Assembly: GCA_018402485.1 (NCBI GenBank)
Contig: JAGYIY010000001.1
Location: 186,001 to 250,000 of the forward strand
DNA length: 64,000 nucleotides
Source: Roseivirga sp.
GTDB lineage: Bacteria > Bacteroidota > Bacteroidia > Cytophagales > Cyclobacteriaceae
Reading direction: 5' to 3'
Shown piece after piece: positions 50,601-59,553 of the stretch (the stretch's first letter is position 1; every line of letters starts with the position of its first letter). The position numbers and the translations under genes are program-made. The notes below the pieces were generated by a model. The model worked only from the letters and a program-made list of their open reading frames with translations, was not told the DNA's origin and did no database searches.

Positions 50601-51191
50601 TTAGGATTTAAATATAAGCTGAAACAATTGATTAAATGGTTCGGCTTTCGTAAACATACGGTCTTGATAAATATTCGCCATTAATTTTATGTAACTGGGC
50701 TTACGATCAATATCCACTTTTTCGATCAAAACATTACCAAAACGTTGGTTGGTCATCTGAGCACCTGCATCAAGCGTTTGTGGCTTCAAGTACCATTTTT
50801 CCACGGTCTGCTCATAGTCCACCTTATCCAGAATCCTCCGATCTGCTTGTGACAATTTATAACCATTGGCCAATACCACTTCTTTGAAATAGTCGAACAT
50901 GTTTCTAAAGCCACCATTAGCAAATTTCGGATGATAACTTATGGCAAAACCATTTGAATATTGGGTTTCGAGCACATGTACGTCGATGGCAGAAGGTAGC
51001 TGTTTTTGTTTCAATAAGTAGGCTTCTTTGACTTCCTTTAGGACCCTAACTTTTTCATTAGATAGTTGCCATTGGGCAAATTCTTCTAGCTCCTTTTCAC
51101 TTCTATCCAAAATCTCGTGGATAAAAGCCTCCGAGGAACTCTGCTTTCCAAAAATCTTACCAATTACTTGTTCAAAAAAGCGATTGCTCAT
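50601..51191 (-). CDS. conserved hypothetical protein
   Basis: 196 residues, no signal peptide and no membrane segment, so probably cytoplasmic. It is charged, with a helical N-terminal half (IHEILDRSEKELEEFAQW, KVRVLKEVKEAYLLKQK), then NGFAISYHPKFANGGFRNM and YKLSQADRRILDK. No family is recognised. It lies between recQ and a small secreted protein gene on one strand and may be part of the same transcript. Confidence 0.7.
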   Translation of the reverse strand: MSNRFFEQVIGKIFGKQSSSEAFIHEILDRSEKELEEFAQWQLSNEKVRVLKEVKEAYLLKQKQLPSAIDVHVLETQYSNGFAISYHPKFANGGFRNMFDYFKEVVLANGYKLSQADRRILDKVDYEQTVEKWYLKPQTLDAGAQMTNQRFGNVLIEKVDIDRKPSYIKLMANIYQDRMFTKAEPFNQLFQLIFKS

Positions 51192-51219
51192 AGGATTTGG
51201 TTCATGTTAAAAGATGGTC

Positions 51220-53148
51220 TTATGGTTTAATTGCAATGATTTGGCCAAACTCATTGTAGTGCAACTTACCATGATCTACAAGTTCGGAAAGCACCAAAAG
51301 CATGATTTCGCGATCACTGGGATCTAGAATACGTATTAACTCTTCAGGAGTCAGTACTTTTGTTGTTTTTATTAATTCAACTATTTGTTGCGCATAATGT
51401 TGTCTATGGTAATTCTCTTTTTTCAACCTAAGCTCAGTCAAACAATTGTCACATACTTTGCAGCGCTCATAATCTTCTTCGCCAAAATATTCAAGCAACA
51501 ATCGGGTCCGACAAACATGACTTGCATGTAAAAAATGTATCAGGGCTTCCATCTTTACTTTTTTCTGCTTCCTACGCTTCTCCAATCCTTTTTCATCTAT
51601 GGGCAGCCTATCAATGGCTTGTTTGGCTTGTAGAAAGATGAGTTGAGGGGTTTCTTTTTGGGGCTGATAAATCACCACTTCCATTTGATGGAGTTTTAAT
51701 AAATAAGCGCGAATATCTTTTACTGAACATTTTAACAGTGCTGCAAGGTTTTGCTCTTCAAGCTTCACCAAGTGCCTGAATGCCTCACCACCATGAAACC
51801 TTAAGATTCCTTTAATGACTTGATCATAATCTGAATTGGCTATTTGGAATTCGTACAAAGCCTTTTGATCTAATAAAAAAATGAGTTTAGATGGTGTATA
51901 AAAGGATTCTGAAAGATGAATGAGTCCTTGTTCTTGTAAAATCTTCAGAGCATTAAAAACTTCTATCTGATGACGGTCAAATTTTGCTGCAAAGTCAGGT
52001 AAATTAAAGTCAAAGCTTTCCTCCGGCATACTGCCATTGGCCAATTGGTAGTAGTTCCCAAGCATTTGATATACCTGCTGAAGGGTCTTTAGACTTGGCA
52101 CCGACTGTTCCGTTTTCATGCGTAACATATCAATATCTCGCTGGTTGAAAATGCACAAAGCATAGGCCTTCTTTTCATCACGCCCTGCCCTACCAGCTTC
52201 TTGATAATAAGCTTCAAGTGTATCAGGTAAATCCATGTGTAGGACCATTCGCACATCTGGTTTATCGATCCCCATTCCAAAGGCATTGGTGGCTACCATC
52301 ACGCGCACTCTGTTATGCATCCAGTTGTCTTGTTTCAAAACACGTTCTTGATGGCTAAGTCCTGCGTGATAAAAATCGGCGGAAATTCCTGCTTTTTGTA
52401 ACACATAAGCAATTTCTCTCACACGTTTCCGGGTTCCAGCATACACTACTGCTGTTCCTTGTATTTTCTGCAAGGCGAGTATTAATCTTTTCTCTTTATG
52501 CTCCTCGATACGTACAGAATAAGACAGATTGGGGCGGGCAAAACTTTTAATGAAGCGTTCTCCTGCCTTGAATTGTAGCTGTTCCTGAATGTCGGCCTGT
52601 ACTTTTGGCGGAGCAGTTGCCGTCAAAGCAATCAAAGGAGTACTGGGCAATAATTCACGTAAGGCTGCGATTTCTCTATAGGCAGGGCGAAAATCAAACC
52701 CCCATTGTGAAATACAGTGTGCCTCATCAACCGCTATCAAGCAAAGCCCACGCGATTCATTCACCTTTTTGATGCGTTCTTGAAACAAAGGAGTTTGGAG
52801 TCTCTCCGGAGAACAGTAGAGAAACTTTAAATCAGAATGAGCTGCATTGTCGAGTAAAAAGTCTATCTCTCTTTTGCTTAATCCCGAATGCAGTGCCTCA
52901 GCACTAATACCCTTCGCCTTTAATTGCCCCACTTGGTCTTTCATCAAAGCAACAAGAGGAGAAATTACAAGGCACAACCCCTCCATGCATAAACCTGGTA
53001 CCTGAAAGCAGAGACTTTTACCTCCACCTGTAGGCATCAGGGCTAAAACATCCTTTTGAGCCAAAACTGCATTGATAATCTCTTCTTGCAAAGGTCGGAA
53101 CAAGGAATATCCCCAATATTGTTTTAAGACCTCAGCGGGTGTATTCAT
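51220..53148 (-). CDS. recQ: ATP-dependent DNA helicase RecQ
   Basis: 3'-5' DNA helicase in repair and recombination. 642 residues. Motif 0 FRPLQEEII, Walker A LMPTGGGKSLCFQ, DEAH in VDEAHCISQWGFDFRP, ALTATAPP, VATNAFGMGIDKPDVR and YYQEAGRAGRD are all present. The zinc cysteines (CRTRLLLEYF, then CKVCDNC) are at about 546-569, close to the C terminus, and no HRDC domain follows, unlike E. coli RecQ. This is the shorter Bacteroidota form. The start is set to ATG 53148; a TTG at 53157 is in frame. Confidence 0.93.
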   Translation of the reverse strand: MNTPAEVLKQYWGYSLFRPLQEEIINAVLAQKDVLALMPTGGGKSLCFQVPGLCMEGLCLVISPLVALMKDQVGQLKAKGISAEALHSGLSKREIDFLLDNAAHSDLKFLYCSPERLQTPLFQERIKKVNESRGLCLIAVDEAHCISQWGFDFRPAYREIAALRELLPSTPLIALTATAPPKVQADIQEQLQFKAGERFIKSFARPNLSYSVRIEEHKEKRLILALQKIQGTAVVYAGTRKRVREIAYVLQKAGISADFYHAGLSHQERVLKQDNWMHNRVRVMVATNAFGMGIDKPDVRMVLHMDLPDTLEAYYQEAGRAGRDEKKAYALCIFNQRDIDMLRMKTEQSVPSLKTLQQVYQMLGNYYQLANGSMPEESFDFNLPDFAAKFDRHQIEVFNALKILQEQGLIHLSESFYTPSKLIFLLDQKALYEFQIANSDYDQVIKGILRFHGGEAFRHLVKLEEQNLAALLKCSVKDIRAYLLKLHQMEVVIYQPQKETPQLIFLQAKQAIDRLPIDEKGLEKRRKQKKVKMEALIHFLHASHVCRTRLLLEYFGEEDYERCKVCDNCLTELRLKKENYHRQHYAQQIVELIKTTKVLTPEELIRILDPSDREIMLLVLSELVDHGKLHYNEFGQIIAIKP

Positions 53149-53170
53149 AACATTCAAATTCTAAAGCAAA

Positions 53171-53944
53171 TTACCACTCCTGACTTTCTTTTTTGAGAAA
53201 ATTAGCAACTCCTTTCTGGCAGTCTTCTGTGGCGCGTGATCGAGCATTTTGTTCTGCAGCGTAGTGAAGCCCTTCTAACAAAGAGAGATCCGGTATTTTT
53301 GAAATCATGGCTTTTGTCCTTGCCATGGATTCCCCTGAATTTTTCTGAACGAGTCGCAGGGCAAAAGCATCCACTTCTGCCTGTAATTGATCGGAAGTAA
53401 CGAGTCGATTCACCAAGCTCATGGCAACTGCCTCTTTGGCATCTATTAACTCTCCAGAAAGCAACAATTCTTTGGCCTTACCTTCTCCAATCTTACGCAG
53501 TAAAAAAACCATGACAATAGCCGGGACAAACCCAATGCGCACCTCAGTATAGCCGATTTTAGCCTCTGGAACAATGAATGAAAAATCACAAACTGTTGCC
53601 AAACCTGCACCACCTGCAATGGCATGACCATGAACTTTGGCAATTACAGGCTTGGGATGAAGATAGATATCTTGAAACAAACTACTTAAATGATTAGAAT
53701 CAGCTAAATTCTCCTCATAAGTATTGTTTTGGAGTTGTTTTAGATAGGCCAAATCAGCTCCAGCACAGAAAGCTTCACCCGCCGCAGCAAGTACAATTAC
53801 CTTGACTTGCTCATCATCAGCAGCCCTTTGAAAAGCATTTTTGAGCTCAGTCACCATTTGCCCATTCAAAGCATTTCGCTTTTCTTTACGGTTAAGCGTT
53901 ATGGTACAAATTCTTTCTTTTATTGCGTATTCGATTAAACTCAT
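53171..53944 (-). CDS. enoyl-CoA hydratase/isomerase family protein
   Basis: Crotonase fold, about 257 residues: ITLNRKEKRNALN near the start, the oxyanion segments AAGEAFCAGADLAYL and IAGGAGLATVCDFSF, and YTEVRIGFVPAIV, where family glutamates act in hydration. It may be an enoyl-CoA hydratase or a methylglutaconyl-CoA hydratase of leucine breakdown; the sequence does not decide. ATGs at 53953 and 53944 are both possible. 53944 gives the common ATGA overlap with the comEC stop and is chosen. Confidence 0.88.
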   Translation of the reverse strand: MSLIEYAIKERICTITLNRKEKRNALNGQMVTELKNAFQRAADDEQVKVIVLAAAGEAFCAGADLAYLKQLQNNTYEENLADSNHLSSLFQDIYLHPKPVIAKVHGHAIAGGAGLATVCDFSFIVPEAKIGYTEVRIGFVPAIVMVFLLRKIGEGKAKELLLSGELIDAKEAVAMSLVNRLVTSDQLQAEVDAFALRLVQKNSGESMARTKAMISKIPDLSLLEGLHYAAEQNARSRATEDCQKGVANFLKKESQEW

Positions 53945-56058
53945 CTTGCCCATTTTTCTGAAAAAAAACCTTCTCTACCTACATCATGAAATTCGAACAC
54001 TCCAAGAGCTGCCGCCTCGCTTAATCGCCTCCAAGATGGGTATCTTACGGTGCCATCTGTAATTGTATTTTTTGCAGCGAAGCATGCTGCTATTCTTTTG
54101 GGTTGGATGCCGGAAGAATTACTCAAAACTACATAATCCATAGGAATTGGCTCCAAGGGTTGAAAATTTTTTGGAATAGCCTTCGTGATGTGCAAAATAC
54201 TTTTACCGTCAAAAAAGACCATTCGACCAAAAGGCAATAGAAGACTTGGAGCGCTTAAAGTTTTTAAATAGGAAGTTGATGCACTTCCACTTAACAACCT
54301 TTTAGGATATAAATGAAATCTTTGCTGGTCTTCATCCTCTAAAAAAGCTGAATCAGCCCACAGCCAAGCCTCCTTACCATAGCGAAAATCTAAAACAGAA
54401 TGACCATTGACTGCTAAAACGGAAAACTCTGAGCTATTCATATAAGTCTTTTTGTGAAGGATTTGAGAAAATGCGAATAACAAAGCCCAAAGGAGTGCGA
54501 AGTGAAAGTACCTCATTTTTCGATAAACCCATCCAAAAATAAAACTGAGTAAGAGTAGGTAAATGCACCAAGTATCAAATGTACTCAGGTAGATATTTGA
54601 GGTAGTGCTATAGATCATTTCACTCATACTTTTAACCAAAAAAACAATCGCCTTAGAAAAATGTAAAAGAAGAAATGCAAAGGTTTGAGCCACAAAACCC
54701 CACCAAGAGGTGAGCAAAATGGCTAGTCCCCCAACCAAAATAGCAAAGGCTGCGGGGATAATGAATAGGTTGGTCACCAGAAAGTAATTAGGAAACTGAT
54801 GGAAATAAAGCATACTCAGTGGAGCAGTGGAAATTTGTGCAGCTATGGAGACACAGGTAATTGTCCAAAATTTATCTAATATCCAATGCTTTGTAGACCA
54901 AAGGTCATACAACATTGGATATAAATACACAATTCCAAAGACGGCCAAAAAAGATAACTGGAATCCAATATTCATAATGAGGTAGGGATCGTACAGCAAT
55001 AAAAAAAGGGCGGATGCACCAAGGGTATTATAAATGTTTCCTTTTCTCTTGATGGCGCGACTAGCCGCAACGAAACTAAACATTGTAACAGCACGCAGAA
55101 CTGAGGGTGACAGGCCTGTAATAAACGCGTATGACCATAATACAACAAGGCTTACTACAAAAATTAGCCAGCGAAATCTTGAATTCTGTTGGCCTAATCT
55201 ATTAAAAATGAGCGAAAGTATTCCGTAAATGATGCCAACATGCAATCCAGAAACTGCTAAAATATGCATGGCACCTGTAGCAGAAAATGCTGCAATCAAG
55301 TCATTCTCTAATTCATCTTTTACACCTAAGACAAGTGCCAAAACTATGGAACGCACTTCATCATCTGGCAGAAAGTGATGAATTATTTTCACTGCTTTCT
55401 TTCGTGCTTTTAGTGCTAAATATACAATGGGATTGCCTTTTGTCTCGCCAATTTTCACAAAGTCATTTCCAATAAAGCCTTGAAAATGAATGTTCTGGTA
55501 AACCAAATAATTTCGATAGTCAAAGGCGCCAGGATTGGCTGGCCCTTCAATTGTATCAAATTGCCCATTCACCCAAAGTAGGTCGCCATAGTTAAGCTCC
55601 TTTCCTTCTTCTTTCCCTAAATAGACATTGACTCGGCCCTTGACTTTGATCCAACTACCGTTGGTTAAAATTTCATAGACCGACAAAATACTGCGATAAG
55701 TGTTTTGCTTTTCTTCAGGTGTACTCACCATGAGGCCCTTATAGGCATCTACTTTAGCATAATGCTCCATTAAACGCTGAAATTCGTTATCCTCTTTATG
55801 AATACTTAGTCGTTGTGCACCTAAGGAAAAAAGCAAAACGGCTGAAATGACCAGTAGACCCGCCTGAAATCGTTTGGAATCCCAAAAATAAAAAACTAGA
55901 AAAAAAGCAGTAGTAACGCCTAATCCTATCCACGGCATTTGAACCTTAGCTCCTAGGTAATGACGGGCTACAATTCCTAAGATAAAAAATACAGTAAATC
56001 TTAGGAATGGAAATCTTTGAAAAGTATTCCAACGACTGCTCAAAATAAATGTGTTCAA
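53941..56058 (-). CDS. comEC: ComEC/Rec2 family DNA uptake channel
   Basis: 705 residues. N-terminal hydrophobic segments, a soluble DUF4131-like region (KVKGRVNVYLGKEEGKELNYG ...), and the polytopic competence domain with FSATGAMHILAVSGLHVGI. The C-terminal about 170 residues (after SSEFSVLAVNGHSVLDF) are soluble but lack the HxHxDH metal motif of the beta-lactamase-like domain found in many ComEC. In competent bacteria it carries single-stranded DNA across the inner membrane. No other competence gene is near. The frame begins with TTG (56058); no early ATG exists. Confidence 0.85.
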   Translation of the reverse strand: MNTFILSSRWNTFQRFPFLRFTVFFILGIVARHYLGAKVQMPWIGLGVTTAFFLVFYFWDSKRFQAGLLVISAVLLFSLGAQRLSIHKEDNEFQRLMEHYAKVDAYKGLMVSTPEEKQNTYRSILSVYEILTNGSWIKVKGRVNVYLGKEEGKELNYGDLLWVNGQFDTIEGPANPGAFDYRNYLVYQNIHFQGFIGNDFVKIGETKGNPIVYLALKARKKAVKIIHHFLPDDEVRSIVLALVLGVKDELENDLIAAFSATGAMHILAVSGLHVGIIYGILSLIFNRLGQQNSRFRWLIFVVSLVVLWSYAFITGLSPSVLRAVTMFSFVAASRAIKRKGNIYNTLGASALFLLLYDPYLIMNIGFQLSFLAVFGIVYLYPMLYDLWSTKHWILDKFWTITCVSIAAQISTAPLSMLYFHQFPNYFLVTNLFIIPAAFAILVGGLAILLTSWWGFVAQTFAFLLLHFSKAIVFLVKSMSEMIYSTTSNIYLSTFDTWCIYLLLLSFIFGWVYRKMRYFHFALLWALLFAFSQILHKKTYMNSSEFSVLAVNGHSVLDFRYGKEAWLWADSAFLEDEDQQRFHLYPKRLLSGSASTSYLKTLSAPSLLLPFGRMVFFDGKSILHITKAIPKNFQPLEPIPMDYVVLSNSSGIQPKRIAACFAAKNTITDGTVRYPSWRRLSEAAALGVFEFHDVGREGFFSEKWAR

Positions 56059-56138
56059 GTATCTTATATAATGGACAAACCACTAATACAATTATAAGAA
56101 GATAAACACATTTTAAAAATGCAAATTAATATTATATT

Positions 56139-56576
56139 TTATGCTATTATTTTTTCCATTTTAAAGTGTTCAATACCAACCTCCTTGAATTTATCTCCAA
56201 CGATTTCAAAGCCCATACGCGAATAAAGATGTATAGCGCTTACTTGAGCGTGCAAGTACAAGAGCGTACCGCTTTTAGGGTTTTGTTGTTCAATATGTGC
56301 CAAAGTAGTTTGTACCAAACGCTTGCCCGCACCTTTTCCGCGTTCTTGCTCTAACACAGCAAAGCGTTCTAGCTTCAGTCCTCTTTGTGTTTTTCGATAG
56401 CGGCTTGTTCCGATTGGCTGTCCAGAACGGAAAGCAATAAAGTGGCAGGCTTCTTCATCGAAACCATCGAACTCCTCCTCCTCAGGACAGTTTTGTTCCT
56501 CTATAAAAACTTTTCTTCTGATATCGAATGCCTGTTGAAGCTCAACATCATTTTCTACTACTTTAACCCTTATCAT
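56139..56576 (-). CDS. GNAT family N-acetyltransferase
   Basis: About 145 residues of the GCN5-related acetyltransferase fold. FDIRRKVFIEEQNCPEEEEFD at the N terminus and the acetyl-CoA loop LEQERGKGAGKRLV (Q/RxxGxG/A) are clear, with YLHAQVSAIHLYSRMGFEIVG at the end. This is the ElaA-like subgroup. The substrate is unknown. The ATG at 56576 (MIRVKVVEND) overlaps the phoH end by 14 bases and fits the family better than the ATG at 56603. Confidence 0.88.
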   Translation of the reverse strand: MIRVKVVENDVELQQAFDIRRKVFIEEQNCPEEEEFDGFDEEACHFIAFRSGQPIGTSRYRKTQRGLKLERFAVLEQERGKGAGKRLVQTTLAHIEQQNPKSGTLLYLHAQVSAIHLYSRMGFEIVGDKFKEVGIEHFKMEKIIA

Positions 56577-57519
56577 TATCGATTGAATATTTATCGTAAG
56601 CATTGATTATATTTTTGACTAAACGATGTCTCACCACATCTTTGGTACTTAAAACAACAGTTCCGATTCCTTTTACCTTGCTCAGTAAATCTACGGCTTG
56701 CGCTAAACCTGACTTTTGATTTCTGGGTAAATCAACTTGACTTTGATCGCCGGTTACCACCATTTTGGAGTGAGTTCCCATGCGTGTTAAGAACATTTTC
56801 ATTTGCATGCTGGTGGTGTTTTGCGCTTCGTCTAACAATACAAAAGCCTTGTTGAGTGTACGACCTCTCATATAGGCCAAAGGAGCTATTTCTATGGTGT
56901 TGTTTTCTTGTAAAACCCGAAGCTTTTCAGCCGAAATCATTTCTTCCAATGCATCATAAATGGGCCTCAAATAGGGGTGTATTTTTTCTTTTAGATCGCC
57001 CGGCAAAAAACCTAAGTTTTCACCGGCCTCTACTGCGGGCCGTGTAATAATAATTTTTTGCACCTCTTTATTTTTCAAGGCCCTAACTGCCATGGCAACT
57101 GCCACGAAGGTCTTACCTGAACCTGCTGGCCCAACAGCGAAAACCAAATCATTTTGCTGAATGGCTTCTACCAATTTTTTTTGATTGGGTGTGCGCGGTT
57201 TTATGGCAAAGCCTTTATTAGCATAAATTAGCGTTTCATCTCCCATATCATCTTTAAACACCTCAGTCTCACGATTTACGACCGACTGTACCAGCTGATG
57301 TGAAAGCGAGCCATACTTGTGGTAATGCTGTGCCATAGATTGTAAAATGTCATTGATTTGCAGAATTTCCGAAGCACTGCCTTTAATCAAAATCTCATTT
57401 CCACGAGAAACGATTTTACTTTTGGGAAAAGCCATTGCAACTTCTTTGATGTATTCATTCTCTACACCAAGAAAATCAACCATTGGAATATTGTCGAACG
57501 TAATTAATTTTTCTACCAA
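56563..57519 (-). CDS. PhoH family P-loop ATPase
   Basis: 318 residues. An N-terminal KH-like region is followed by the PhoH ATPase: Walker A VGPAGSGKTFVAVA, ITRPAVEAGENLGFLPGDL, LAYMRGRTLNKAFVLLDEAQN (Walker B) and VVTGDQSQVDLP. PhoL/YbeZ-type proteins act in rRNA maturation together with the endonuclease YbeY. The frame starts with TTG at 57519 (VEKLITFDNIPMVDFLG), which gives the usual N terminus of Bacteroidota PhoH. The next ATG (57483) would cut into it. Confidence 0.92.
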   Translation of the reverse strand: MVEKLITFDNIPMVDFLGVENEYIKEVAMAFPKSKIVSRGNEILIKGSASEILQINDILQSMAQHYHKYGSLSHQLVQSVVNRETEVFKDDMGDETLIYANKGFAIKPRTPNQKKLVEAIQQNDLVFAVGPAGSGKTFVAVAMAVRALKNKEVQKIIITRPAVEAGENLGFLPGDLKEKIHPYLRPIYDALEEMISAEKLRVLQENNTIEIAPLAYMRGRTLNKAFVLLDEAQNTTSMQMKMFLTRMGTHSKMVVTGDQSQVDLPRNQKSGLAQAVDLLSKVKGIGTVVLSTKDVVRHRLVKNIINAYDKYSIDNDKG

Positions 57520-57540
57520 GTGAACCTTACTGTTTTAATG

Positions 57541-57571
57541 ATTGTGTAAGCTTAAATTTTCAATATTTTTG
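57541..57571 (+). promoter_or_regulatory. promoter of the SAM hydroxide adenosyltransferase gene
   Basis: ATTG at 57541-57544, 19 bases, then TATTTTTG at 57564-57571: a TTG-N19-TAnnTTTG promoter, 37 bases before the ATG. Confidence 0.6.
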
Positions 57572-57608
57572 CTTGAGTAAAACTAAGCAATAAACAGCAA
57601 AAACATTT

Positions 57609-58361
57609 ATGCCTATCATCACTTTTACATCAGATTTTGGAAGAAGTGATCATTACGTGGCACAAGTAAAGGCTGTTATTTTAAGTCATTTCCCAGAAGC
57701 CCAAATCATAGACATCAGCCATGACATCAAGCCTTTCGACATCGGCCACATGAGTCATGTCTTAAAATCGGTCTTTAAATCCTTCCCAGAAGGCACAATC
57801 CATTTGATTGGCGGTGAACCTCTTGCTCCGCAGAAACATCCCTTTATTCTTCTTGAAATAGAAGGGTATTTTTTTCTTGCACCGAATAATGGTGTCTTAA
57901 GTTTGATTTCTGAAAAGCCTATGACACAATCATTTGCAATTCCCATCAAGAATCATCCCCTTTTAGAGCTTCCAGCTATTGCAGCTCAGTTAGCCAAGGG
58001 CAAGGCGCTTACAGAACTCGGTGAACCAATCGATCAAATTAAAGAATTTCGCAGCCGCAAATCAAACGCCACAAGATCACAAATCTCTGGTCATGTAGTA
58101 CATATCGATCACTATGGCAACTTGATAACAAACATCAATAAAGTAGATTTCGATATCCTAAGCAAAGAAAAAAGTATCACGCTCATTATTGGCCGCGAAA
58201 AAATTCATACAATTCATGACTCTATATCTGAAGTAGAACCTAGCGGAATTTTTGCCATTTTTAATGTGCAAGGTCAATTAACGATAGGTATTAATGTGGG
58301 TAATGCCTCACAACTACTCGGCTTGCGCCACGATAGTCCGATTCAACTCACCTTTAATTAA
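57609..58361 (+). CDS. S-adenosyl-L-methionine hydroxide adenosyltransferase (DUF62)
   Basis: 250 residues. ITFTSDFGRSDHYVAQVKA opens the protein with the family Asp residues, followed by IDISHDIKPFDIGHMS, FLAPNNGVLSLI, SGHVVHIDHYGNLITNI and a C-terminal beta-barrel domain with FNVQGQLTIGINVGNAS. Members of this family split SAM with water or hydroxide to adenosine and methionine; relatives are the fluorinase and chlorinase. It is followed 5 bases later by a small monooxygenase-like gene. Confidence 0.92.
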   Translation: MPIITFTSDFGRSDHYVAQVKAVILSHFPEAQIIDISHDIKPFDIGHMSHVLKSVFKSFPEGTIHLIGGEPLAPQKHPFILLEIEGYFFLAPNNGVLSLISEKPMTQSFAIPIKNHPLLELPAIAAQLAKGKALTELGEPIDQIKEFRSRKSNATRSQISGHVVHIDHYGNLITNINKVDFDILSKEKSITLIIGREKIHTIHDSISEVEPSGIFAIFNVQGQLTIGINVGNASQLLGLRHDSPIQLTFN

Positions 58362-58366
58362 CCAGC

Positions 58367-58666
58367 ATGCTTGTTCGTATTGTTCGAATGACCTTTAAGC
58401 CCGAGAAAAAAGAAGATTTTCGAATCCTTTTTGAAAAGAATAAATTAAAAATTCGTGCTTCCCAAGGTTGTCGCGACTTGCAACTACTGCAAGATGTGGA
58501 ACAAGCTAATATTTTGATAACCTATAGCCTTTGGGATTCCCAGAAACACTTGAATATTTATCGGAATACTTCCTTCTTCAAAGAAGTGTGGGCGCAAACC
58601 AAGGTCATGTTTGCAGAAAAACCTATGGCCTTCTCTAGTGTAAAGGTAGAGGGAAATTTACACTGA
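58367..58666 (+). CDS. antibiotic biosynthesis monooxygenase (ABM)-like small protein
   Basis: 99 residues with the dimeric alpha+beta (ferredoxin-like) ABM pattern: VRIVRMTFKPEKKEDFRILF, RASQGCRDLQLLQDVEQ, SLWDSQKHLNIYRNTSFFKEV. Such proteins are small oxygenases, haem-degrading enzymes or of unknown role; no specific residue set decides here. It is probably co-transcribed with the upstream SAM-cleaving enzyme gene. Confidence 0.8.
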   Translation: MLVRIVRMTFKPEKKEDFRILFEKNKLKIRASQGCRDLQLLQDVEQANILITYSLWDSQKHLNIYRNTSFFKEVWAQTKVMFAEKPMAFSSVKVEGNLH

Positions 58667-58722
58667 ACTTGGTAGTCTTTAGCAGGGTCTCGATAAGCTG
58701 CTGATTTTAGAAGGAACTACAG

Positions 58723-58753
58723 TTGTTTAATAAAAATTCTTTCCTCATTTTTG
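58723..58753 (+). promoter_or_regulatory. probable promoter of tRNA-Leu
   Basis: TTG at 58723-58725 and CATTTTTG at 58746-58753, one base off TAnnTTTG, with near-normal spacing. The following GCAATCCAATT is the same as after the tRNA-His promoter. Confidence 0.5.
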
Positions 58754-58771
58754 CAATCCAATTTTTAATTT

Positions 58772-58853
58772 GCCTTGGTGGCGGAATTGGTAGACGCGTT
58801 GGTCTCAAACACCAATGTCTTCGGACGTGCCGGTTCGACTCCGGCCCAAGGTA
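58772..58853 (+). tRNA. tRNA-Leu (anticodon CAA)
   Basis: 82-base class II tRNA. Acceptor GCCTTGG / CCAAGGT, anticodon stem TTGGT / ACCAA with loop CTCAAAC (anticodon CAA), a long variable arm, T arm GCCGG-TTCGACT-CCGGC, discriminator A at 58853. CCA is not encoded. Reads UUG codons. Confidence 0.95.
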
Positions 58854-58856
58854 CAC

Positions 58857-58887
58857 ATAACCCTCTCTACACTTAGAGGGGGTTTTT
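58857..58887 (+). terminator. rho-independent terminator after tRNA-Leu
   Basis: AACCCTCT pairs with AGAGGG(GG)TT around an 8-base loop and is followed by TTTTTT. Confidence 0.8.
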
Positions 58888-59147
58888 TATTGTTCATGGC
58901 GATACAAATCCCAGCCGATTGAATTAGCCGCAAAAATCAACTCAAGTAAGGTTTTGAATCAACCTTATTGATTAATGCAGCAAGCTACAGGGAATAAGCG
59001 ATTAGCCTAAACACCTAAAACAAATGATCAATACTCATTCATATCACAAAAGCCACCCATAATAGGGCAGACGCTTCCTTCATCTTATTCTAATCAATCA
59101 TTCATCTGACACCAAAATGGCATGATATGGCAAAACTAAAATTTTGC

Positions 59148-59188
59148 ACATAGTACTAGGCTTTACATAGTACCTTCTATTATATTTG
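59148..59188 (+). promoter_or_regulatory. promoter and possible operator of the padR-pspC operon
   Basis: TATATTTG at 59181-59188 fits TAnnTTTG, 23 bases before the padR ATG. The 9-base direct repeat ACATAGTAC occurs at 59148-59156 and 59165-59173, 17 bases apart, straddling the -33 region, where a regulator would block RNA polymerase. The rest of the gap from 58888 to 59147 shows nothing I can name. Confidence 0.5.
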
Positions 59189-59211
59189 CAAGAAGTTAAA
59201 GCTAAAAGCTT

Positions 59212-59544
59212 ATGAAATTAGAAAACACACAAGTGCAAATGAGGAAGGGGATCCTTGAATTTTGTATTCTACACATCATTTCGCGCGGAGAAGTTTATGC
59301 CTCTGACATGATTGAGGAGCTGACCACAGCAAAAATCATGGTGGTTGAAGGCACACTCTATCCACTACTGACCCGCCTGCGGAAGGCTGGTTTGGTAGAT
59401 TATAAGTGGGTTGAGTCTGTATCGGGTCCACCCCGAAAATACTACACAATTACAGAGAAGGGTAAGGCTTTTACCCAACAACTGGATGAGACCTGGGCGC
59501 AATTGAAGGCCTCGACTACTCAAATCATATCAAAGAACAATTAA
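59212..59544 (+). CDS. PadR family transcriptional regulator
   Basis: 110 residues of a winged-helix PadR repressor: KGILEFCILHIISRGEVYA, EGTLYPLLTRLRKAGLV (recognition helix) and GPPRKYYTITEKGKAF (wing), then a short C-terminal helix as in PadR subfamily 2. In Bacteroidota it often stands before a PspC-domain membrane protein gene, as here (9-base gap). It probably controls its own operon, perhaps through the ACATAGTAC repeats upstream. Confidence 0.92.
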   Translation: MKLENTQVQMRKGILEFCILHIISRGEVYASDMIEELTTAKIMVVEGTLYPLLTRLRKAGLVDYKWVESVSGPPRKYYTITEKGKAFTQQLDETWAQLKASTTQIISKNN

Positions 59545-59553
59545 TCCAAAGTC

